A stretch of 5,065 nt of DNA, taken from NCBI GenBank assembly GCA_030638935.1, contig DAOWDR010000672.1:1-5065 (forward strand), given 5' to 3'. This DNA is from Desulfobacteraceae bacterium (GTDB taxonomy: Bacteria > Desulfobacterota > Desulfobacteria > Desulfobacterales > Desulfobacteraceae). Both the position numbers and the translations under genes were made by a program. Of this stretch, positions 1 to 5,065 are shown one piece after another (positions within the stretch are counted from its first letter, which is position 1; each line of letters starts with the position of its first letter). The notes under the pieces are model-generated. The model did not search any database and was not told the DNA's origin. It saw only the letters and a list, made by a program, of their open reading frames with translations.

Positions 1-587
1 AATTGGATCAGTGTTTCGATTTGAATGATTTGTTGAACATTTTCTAGATCAAGAAGGTCCTGTTTTAGAATGATATCAAGATGTGATTTTTTCCAGCGAT
101 TATAAAACCGGGCTGTTCCATTCAGAAATGGTTCAGGGAAACCACCAAATAATAATAGTTTATCCAGCTCTTTTTCAAGGTTATCTGTTTCTATAAAAGC
201 ATTGATTTCTTTTAAATCCAATGGGTGCATTCTAAATTGAAAAAATCTTCCAGCCAATGAATCACCAACCTTTTTATAGGTATCAAGTTTGGCACTTCCT
301 GTTACAAGTATTGAAGGCGGTATGCCTTCGGTGTCGTACACACCCTTTAACCATGATTTCCAGTTTTTAAGCTTATGGAGTTCATCAAAAATGACAAGGG
401 CTTTTGATCTATCCCAGGATTTTTTCTGCAAGCTTAACCTGTCGTCCAGATTATCAAAGTTGAAATAATCAAAATTATTATTCAGTATTTTAGATAGCGT
501 AGTCTTCCCGGTTTGCCGCGGGCCAGTCAACAATATGATTTTTTTATCTAAATCTTCCTGAATATATTTTTCCAAGTATCGTTTCAT
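1..587 (-). CDS. AAA+ ATPase, AAA_14/DUF4143 family, N-terminal 195 residues (C-terminus beyond window)
   Basis: The reading frame is open to the window edge and gives 195 residues of a protein whose family is usually about 370-400 aa, so about half is present. Seen in the sequence: a basic N-terminal helix (MKRYLEKYIQEDL), Walker A at residues 22-29 (GPRQTGKT, with K28 and T29), Walker B at 64-69 (LVIFDE, with D68 and E69), a sensor-like TGSAKL at 96-101, GDSLAGRFF at 108-116 with a candidate arginine finger R114, and LFGGFPEPF at 146-154. This order is typical of AAA_14 ATPases that carry a C-terminal DUF4143 domain, which would lie outside the window. Their cellular role is poorly defined; they are common as scattered accessory genes. 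I chose the ATG at 587 because the protein then begins in the family style. An in-frame ATG at 608 adds seven residues, but it lies inside a palindrome and has no clear ribosome-binding site. The gene diverges from the large VWA gene. No signal peptide is visible, so it is probably cytoplasmic. Confidence 0.93.
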   Translation of the reverse strand, partial: MKRYLEKYIQEDLDKKIILLTGPRQTGKTTLSKILNNNFDYFNFDNLDDRLSLQKKSWDRSKALVIFDELHKLKNWKSWLKGVYDTEGIPPSILVTGSAKLDTYKKVGDSLAGRFFQFRMHPLDLKEINAFIETDNLEKELDKLLLFGGFPEPFLNGTARFYNRWKKSHLDIILKQDLLDLENVQQIIQIETLIQ

Positions 588-604
588 GACGTCTATTCTG
601 GCAT

Positions 605-638
605 GCATTCCGAAATAGTCAAGACTTTTTCGGAATGC
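605..638. repeat. 34-bp near-perfect palindrome upstream of the ATPase gene
   Basis: The arms GCATTCCGAAA (605-615) and TTTCGGAATGC (628-638) are exact reverse complements. Inside them AGTC (617-620) and GACT (623-626) also pair. This gives 15 complementary pairs with one T/T mismatch (616/627) and an AA centre (621-622). It ends 17 bp before the ATPase start codon at 587. No T-run follows either arm closely, which argues against an intrinsic terminator. It could be an operator for a dimeric regulator, a 5' leader hairpin of the ATPase mRNA, or a copy of a dispersed palindromic element. The sequence alone does not decide between these. Confidence 0.8.
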
Positions 639-717
639 GCTTCGATAAAGTCAAGGTGCCTGATCAATAATTAGTGGTTTAACCCAGTCTCCAGTTTTTT
701 TTGGGGAGGATCAGTAG

Positions 718-746
718 TTGATTTCACTTGATGCTATATTTAAATT
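718..746 (+). promoter_or_regulatory. candidate sigma70-type promoter for the VWA gene (upstream option)
   Basis: TTGATT (718-723) and TAAATT (741-746) are separated by 17 bp within the most AT-rich stretch of the intergenic region. Each hexamer matches the consensus at four of six bases. If used, transcription would begin near 753, inside the possible 33-codon frame, so the two readings compete. This is weak evidence based only on sequence matching. Confidence 0.18.
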
Positions 747-819
747 AAATTTACATGGGATCACCCTGTGTTGTCTGTTGACTTTACTGTCTTTTATGGC
801 ATACCATCTGTTTTCGTAA
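718..819 (+). CDS. possible small hydrophobic peptide, 33 aa, TTG start
   Basis: A strong purine-rich ribosome-binding site (GGGGAGGA, 703-710, core GGAGG 705-709) lies 8 nt before a TTG codon at 718. A TAG stop directly precedes the TTG in frame, so no longer start exists. The frame runs 33 codons to TAA at 817-819, 22 nt before the ATG of the VWA gene. The product has a short amphipathic start (ISLDAIFKLNLHG) and then a hydrophobic run (ITLCCLLTLLSFMAYHLF, residues 15-32) long enough for one membrane segment, with two adjacent cysteines. I recognise no family. It could be a small membrane protein or a translated leader of the VWA gene. Equally it could be chance, because short frames in AT-rich DNA are often hydrophobic and TTG starts are uncommon. 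The good ribosome-binding site is the main support. Confidence 0.27.
   Translation: MISLDAIFKLNLHGITLCCLLTLLSFMAYHLFS
778..807 (+). promoter_or_regulatory. candidate sigma70-type promoter for the VWA gene (downstream option)
   Basis: TTGACT (778-783) matches the -35 consensus at five of six bases. TACCAT (802-807) matches the -10 consensus at four of six, with an 18-bp spacer. A start near 814 would give a leader of about 28 nt that still contains the ribosome-binding site at 832-836. The -10 element is poor, so this is only a candidate. Confidence 0.22.
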
Positions 820-831
820 TACATTTTTTCC

Positions 832-836
832 GGAGG
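832..836 (+). promoter_or_regulatory. ribosome-binding site of the VWA gene
   Basis: GGAGG stands 5 nt before the ATG at 842. It fixes that ATG as the start, and the signal peptide begins immediately there. Confidence 0.85.
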
Positions 837-841
837 ATTTC

Positions 842-3800
842 ATGAAAAATTTCAGGTCATTGTTTTTAATTCTGGTTTACATCTTCTCTTTGGTGCTTCT
901 TGATGTATCGCAGGTTTCAGCTTCCCAGTATCCGCCCTATACGCCGCTCACTGATATGGATGGTATCCATGAGTTAAGTTATGCTTCCGAAGGAACAGGC
1001 TATTTTATTGAAAGGGGAAATAAAGGCCTTGTAAAAACAGAGGTCTCCGGTAAAAAATGGATGTTTCGAAAAGACTGGCAGGATCTGGAAGCAGGTACAA
1101 CTGAGCTGAAGGACTGGCTGCAACAGGAACTCATTGATCTGACAGCCACGGAAGAGGATACGATTTTTGCCCACAAGAAAATTGATAACAGCCGTGAATT
1201 TTATTTTAGAATTGCCACCCAAACAGAAGGCTATAGCTGTGAATTGATAGAGAAAACAACCCTGTCCTATGACACACCCATTTCAATATCTGTGTCGCCG
1301 GACCAAAATACGGTTGTGTTTTACACCACCCATGACGGTAAAACAATGGATTGGATTGAGGTGGATGGAACCGGCTTTGTCCTGGAAGATCCAGATAATC
1401 ACCTTGAACTGGATATCGCCACCCACCTGGAAGTGATCCAGGGCAAGTTAACCCGGAATATCAGCTTTGCAACTTACAAAGAAACCCGTGAGGAAACCTA
1501 TTGGGAGATTGGCGATATGCCCCAGTTTCCCGGCACCTATCGCTGGACATTTTCATTGCGTGCCGGAGACAATCCGCCGGAATTCAAGATATTCCTTAAA
1601 AAAGGAAGACCCATCCCCCAGCTGAAAAACGGTGATACCCTGGGGGGGCTTCTTGTTAAAAACGTACCCTATGGGATGGCCACAGCCGTTGCCGAATACG
1701 ATGACCGAAACACCTATCCCGGACTGTCTGAAAGCAATCTTGTAGGGGATGTCACGCCTTCGGGTGAAGCCCTTTTCTGGCTGCCGCCGGGCATGTGGTC
1801 CATCCATGTTAGTCCTGGCCAGGACAATACAGACACCTCCCTTCTTAAGAGTCATTTTATCCCGGTTCAACCCGGCAAAATGACTTTGGTGGAGTGGCCC
1901 AAATCCTTAAATGACGCATTCTCCAGGGGGCAGAAGGGAAAAATGAAAATTCTTTCTGCAAAGGCGGATCAGAAAAAAGCCAGGGTGAATATCGCAATGC
2001 TCGGAACCGACCGTACCCTGGTAGTTCCCACAGAAAAGACCCTTGATGTTGCCGAAGCCGGGCAAAAAGGCAATATTTTGTCGGTTGAACGGATCAATAC
2101 ACCTGCTGATATTGTTCTGCTTCTGGATTCCTCGGGCTCCATGCGCGGGCAGATGAGATCTGCTTTAAACGCCACAAAACAATTTATCACAGGGTTGCCG
2201 CCCCATACCCGCATCCGGGTGGTGGACTTTGACACCCAGCCCAAACCCCTGAAAGGCGATACAAAAGAGGAGATGCTCAAGGGCCTGAAAAGTGTCAAGG
2301 CCAATGGGGCGACGGCATTATATGATTCGATCCTGCTGGGGCTTGACATGCTGAAAACAACAGACCGGCCCTCCCTTGTTGTGTTTACCGATGGGGTGGA
2401 TGCAAACCACAATGATACAGGACCCGGCAGCAAGGCCACCCAGGATGAGGTCATTGAGGCTGTATCCTCTGCCGGTATCCCGATCTTTACCATCGGTTTC
2501 GGCGGAAACTCTGACGTCAACACCCTGTCCAGGGTGGCGGATATGTCAGGGGGTGAGTATTATGTGGCCCTGGATGAAAATAGTTTAAACCAGGTGTTTG
2601 AGCAGATCAACAGCAACCTTGGCAGCCAGTTTCAAATCACATATGAGCGGCCAAAGACTGCCGGGGCGTCAAACCGGCCGGTCATGAGTATCATGGTGGA
2701 CAATTCAGGGTCCATGGATTCATGGCCCAGTGAGTGCGGCGGGTGCGACAAGCGAATGGAAAGAACCCGCCAGCTTTTGCGAAAATTTATTGAAAGGCTG
2801 CCAGGGGATTTTCTCATCCAGGTTGCAACTTTCAGCGGGGATGTCATCGTGGAGCAGGTATTGACCGATAAGAAAGAAACTGCCCTCCGGGCCATTGCCC
2901 AGATGGAAGGCAGGACCACAACCAATATTTTAGCCTCCATGATCGTCTCTTTAAAAACCCTTCAGTCGGTTCCCTCCACCCGACGGTATCTTGTTTATCT
3001 GGCCGATGCTGCCCTGGATGTCGATGATGAAGAAAAGCAGGCCTTTGAAGCAATTTTGGGGAAAATAAAAGATGCAAACATTTCAACTCTTTTCATCGGT
3101 GTGGTGGATGATGAAGAGGCAAAACCCTTTGAACATGCCGCCCAAAAAACTAATGGCAAATTCATTGTCAGCAAGGATTTTAAAAAATTATCCGCCACCT
3201 TTTCCCAATTATCCGAAGAAATTTTGGGAGCCCCAAAAGAGAGTGCTATTTCCCTTTTAAGGGTAAACATGACCCACAGGGCTGAGGATGGCGAAAATAA
3301 AATTTTTTCCGCCGCAAAAAAGGTGGCCTTTCCCTTAAAACAGATGTCCGATACCATTGCGGCCCCGGAAGAAGTTATTTTTAAACCGGGTGAGCCGTTG
3401 TTGCCCTATGATGATACCCTGTCCCGCCTTATCTCCGGCACCGATGTCATGATGAAGGATGTCAGGGTTGTCAAACGGCTTCCTTTGGACCTGACAGCCG
3501 GGAACCAGGCCACCTCCATCCATTTGAAAGAAGCCTTGTCCCTGTCCCGGTTCCGGGGTATTGATGCGCCGGATCACTTAAGATATTTTGCCCTGACCCT
3601 TGAATTTGAAAATATTTTGCCCAGTCAAAAAGTAGCCGTCTATCCGGATGGGGCCAATCATCCGGCTGCATGGGTATCCGGCGGAAGCAAACCACTGCGG
3701 TATGAACAGCGGGTTCCCACCTATCTTATCCCGGATATCCGGAAACATTTTTTCCTGCGCTGGAACAATAATCGATCCTACCCGGTATCTGAAGTTACTT

Positions 3801-5065
3801 GGCTGGCCGAAGAACCCTTAACCCTGCCTGGCGATGAAGCCCTTGCCATTGACGATAAAAAACCAATAAAAGGGACCCTTATGTTCATGGTGCCCTCGGG
3901 CCACTTGAAGCAGTGCTCACTCCACCTCTACGATACCAACTACGGTCATATTGATATTCCCATCTCAGGTATTTTAAAAACAGGCAAAAATGAAATTGAA
4001 CAGCTTCCCCAGAAACAACCGACCCAGCTTTCCGATGCATTTTCTTTTTCCGTTACAGGGATTGAACAAAGAGAACAAATCGGCGAATCAATTACCAACG
4101 ATGATACTTCCTTTGTCATCGTTGATGGAAACTTTTCATCAAATATGCAGGCCCACCTGGACCTTGACCCCAAACAGCGGTTCAAGCTTAAAGTACCCAC
4201 AAATAGCGGGAACCTGTTTTTATCACTCCACCCGGCCACAACCCTTTTACCCCTTGGATTTTTCAGGCCAACCCTTGTGACACCCGGTGCAAAAAATCCG
4301 GTGCGGATGGTGTTTAATGTTCCCAAGCCATTGCTGGATGACCTGAAGAGGGCATCGGTGCTCATTGATATTTTTGGCGGCGGGGTTGAGGTGCCGTTAT
4401 ATGGTGAGGTTATAAAACCTGTACCCTTATCCGACCCTGATGCTCAAGGTCAGGATTTGACCGTCAAAATTATCAATTCCGGAATGGTGAGTAATGACGC
4501 AGATGTCAGGATAGGAGAAAACCTGATGGCCGTGGAAGTGGCCATCCAGGATATTAAAGATAACCGGCACACACAGGTTGGCGAACTTATTATTTTGAAA
4601 AATAAAAATTTTGATCCGGCCAAGGCAGCCGAGACGGAAAAAGAACTGGAACGCCTGCGAAGGGAGGCCGCCACCCTTCCTAATCGGGGCCTTGCCAACT
4701 TTGGCCAAAGTGCTTTAAAAGTGATTCCCGGTATGCTGCCTGCCCTTGCAAGTGAATATTATATTATTGGCGGCCTTGATGAAGAGAGCATCATTCCCGA
4801 TGGCGAAATTCTCAGCGGGGTTCTCCTTTTTAACATACCCGAAGACACACAGCCCTCGGACTGGGAGATCTCTTCCCTTGTTATTCCGGGGCTTTCGGTT
4901 GAACCGGGCGTAACTCCTTATCTCAATAATGCTTTGTTTGCCAAAAGAATTGATATTGAAAATGAACTAACCTCCTCATTTCAAGAGCAGTTGGAAAACA
5001 AGCTGGCGCAGATTCTGGCACAACGAGAAGCTTCTGGATATGAAAAACAGGGAAGGGTGGTTTCA
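842..5065 (+). CDS. giant exported protein with two tandem VWA domains and C-terminal DUF4352-like repeats (3' end beyond window)
   Basis: One frame stays open for 1408 codons from an ATG with a good ribosome-binding site, with no stop before the window edge. Residues 1-27 form a Sec signal peptide (MKNFRS, hydrophobic LFLILVYIFSLVLL, cleavage likely after VSA27), so the protein acts in the periplasm, on the surface or outside the cell. Residues 28-240 are beta-rich and match no family I know. Residues 255-355 resemble a small beta-sandwich. VWA domain 1 spans about 421-593, with MIDAS residues D429, S431 and S433 (DSSGSM), T491 and D517 (FTDG). VWA domain 2 spans about 612-796, with D620, S622, S624 (DNSGSM), a threonine in TTTN (probably T694) and D722 (LADA instead of the usual TDG). 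It also has an inserted CGGC at 632-635. Residues 893-1045, 1063-1190 and 1205-1360 look like three diverged beta modules, each ending in a strand of the type hydrophobic-F-x-V/I-P (MFMVP 1014-1018, VFNVP 1157-1161, LFNIP 1329-1333). A charged helix (about 1261-1277) interrupts the third, and another predicted helix starts near 1361. VWA domains with intact MIDAS sites bind divalent metal and mediate protein-protein contacts. The ligand here is unknown, and adhesion or scaffolding is an inference. Confidence 0.93.
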   Translation, partial: MKNFRSLFLILVYIFSLVLLDVSQVSASQYPPYTPLTDMDGIHELSYASEGTGYFIERGNKGLVKTEVSGKKWMFRKDWQDLEAGTTELKDWLQQELIDLTATEEDTIFAHKKIDNSREFYFRIATQTEGYSCELIEKTTLSYDTPISISVSPDQNTVVFYTTHDGKTMDWIEVDGTGFVLEDPDNHLELDIATHLEVIQGKLTRNISFATYKETREETYWEIGDMPQFPGTYRWTFSLRAGDNPPEFKIFLKKGRPIPQLKNGDTLGGLLVKNVPYGMATAVAEYDDRNTYPGLSESNLVGDVTPSGEALFWLPPGMWSIHVSPGQDNTDTSLLKSHFIPVQPGKMTLVEWPKSLNDAFSRGQKGKMKILSAKADQKKARVNIAMLGTDRTLVVPTEKTLDVAEAGQKGNILSVERINTPADIVLLLDSSGSMRGQMRSALNATKQFITGLPPHTRIRVVDFDTQPKPLKGDTKEEMLKGLKSVKANGATALYDSILLGLDMLKTTDRPSLVVFTDGVDANHNDTGPGSKATQDEVIEAVSSAGIPIFTIGFGGNSDVNTLSRVADMSGGEYYVALDENSLNQVFEQINSNLGSQFQITYERPKTAGASNRPVMSIMVDNSGSMDSWPSECGGCDKRMERTRQLLRKFIERLPGDFLIQVATFSGDVIVEQVLTDKKETALRAIAQMEGRTTTNILASMIVSLKTLQSVPSTRRYLVYLADAALDVDDEEKQAFEAILGKIKDANISTLFIGVVDDEEAKPFEHAAQKTNGKFIVSKDFKKLSATFSQLSEEILGAPKESAISLLRVNMTHRAEDGENKIFSAAKKVAFPLKQMSDTIAAPEEVIFKPGEPLLPYDDTLSRLISGTDVMMKDVRVVKRLPLDLTAGNQATSIHLKEALSLSRFRGIDAPDHLRYFALTLEFENILPSQKVAVYPDGANHPAAWVSGGSKPLRYEQRVPTYLIPDIRKHFFLRWNNNRSYPVSEVTWLAEEPLTLPGDEALAIDDKKPIKGTLMFMVPSGHLKQCSLHLYDTNYGHIDIPISGILKTGKNEIEQLPQKQPTQLSDAFSFSVTGIEQREQIGESITNDDTSFVIVDGNFSSNMQAHLDLDPKQRFKLKVPTNSGNLFLSLHPATTLLPLGFFRPTLVTPGAKNPVRMVFNVPKPLLDDLKRASVLIDIFGGGVEVPLYGEVIKPVPLSDPDAQGQDLTVKIINSGMVSNDADVRIGENLMAVEVAIQDIKDNRHTQVGELIILKNKNFDPAKAAETEKELERLRREAATLPNRGLANFGQSALKVIPGMLPALASEYYIIGGLDEESIIPDGEILSGVLLFNIPEDTQPSDWEISSLVIPGLSVEPGVTPYLNNALFAKRIDIENELTSSFQEQLENKLAQILAQREASGYEKQGRVVS

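Noticed and set aside
587..608. Alternative ATPase start at the in-frame ATG at 608.
   Set aside because: It lies within the palindrome arm and has no ribosome-binding site. The added residues MHARIDV are not typical of the family N-terminus.
605..638. Palindrome as an intrinsic terminator.
   Set aside because: Neither side has a following T-run, and it is located upstream of both genes rather than after one.
676..684. Short palindrome GGTTTAACC as an operator.
   Set aside because: There are only four pairs around a central T, which is expected by chance in a region this size.
689..708. CTCC pairing with GGAG as a hairpin that hides the ribosome-binding site at 705-709.
   Set aside because: Only four base pairs across a 12-nt loop, too weak to claim regulation.
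797..811. Sigma54-type promoter from TGGCAT near 797.
   Set aside because: The -12 GC dinucleotide is missing at the required spacing; GT stands there instead.
1969..2523. 184-codon open frame on the minus strand.
   Set aside because: It lies opposite the first VWA domain, whose frame gives convincing conserved motifs. The minus-strand product is low-complexity in Ser and Val with no recognisable motif, so it is a shadow.
3946..4365. 139-codon open frame on the minus strand.
   Set aside because: It is antisense to the continuous VWA gene frame, with no ribosome-binding site or motif noticed.

Overview
The window holds two partial genes that diverge from a 254-bp intergenic region. Each gene runs off one edge. 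There are no RNA genes, CRISPR arrays or insertion sequences that I can see. The moderate GC content, an exported giant protein and an AT-richer accessory ATPase fit a Gram-negative bacterium of the sulfate-reducing Desulfobacterota type. That assignment is an impression from codon style and gene type, not a proof.

Left part (1-587, minus strand): the N-terminal 195 residues of an AAA+ ATPase of the AAA_14/DUF4143 type, with Walker A, Walker B and the GDSLAGR segment all intact. Its C-terminal half lies beyond position 1. It looks AT-richer than the gene on the right, which suggests a mobile accessory gene.

Intergenic part (588-841): a near-perfect 34-bp palindrome (605-638) lies just upstream of the ATPase start. 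It is followed by a T-tract, a purine-rich ribosome-binding site, and a possible 33-codon TTG-start reading frame for a hydrophobic peptide (718-819). Weak promoter-like hexamers and a clear ribosome-binding site (832-836) precede the right-hand gene.

Right part (842-5065, plus strand): a single uninterrupted reading frame of at least 1408 codons, still open at the window end. It encodes a secreted or periplasmic protein. The order is signal peptide, a beta-rich N-terminal region with no recognised family, a small beta-sandwich-like segment, two tandem von Willebrand factor A (VWA) domains with MIDAS metal-binding residues, and then at least three related beta-domain units resembling DUF4352/TRF2-type immunoglobulin-like modules. 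The overall design suggests a surface or periplasmic adhesion or scaffold protein, but the ligand and function are unknown. Nothing in the sequence shows a functional link between the two divergent genes beyond their shared upstream region.
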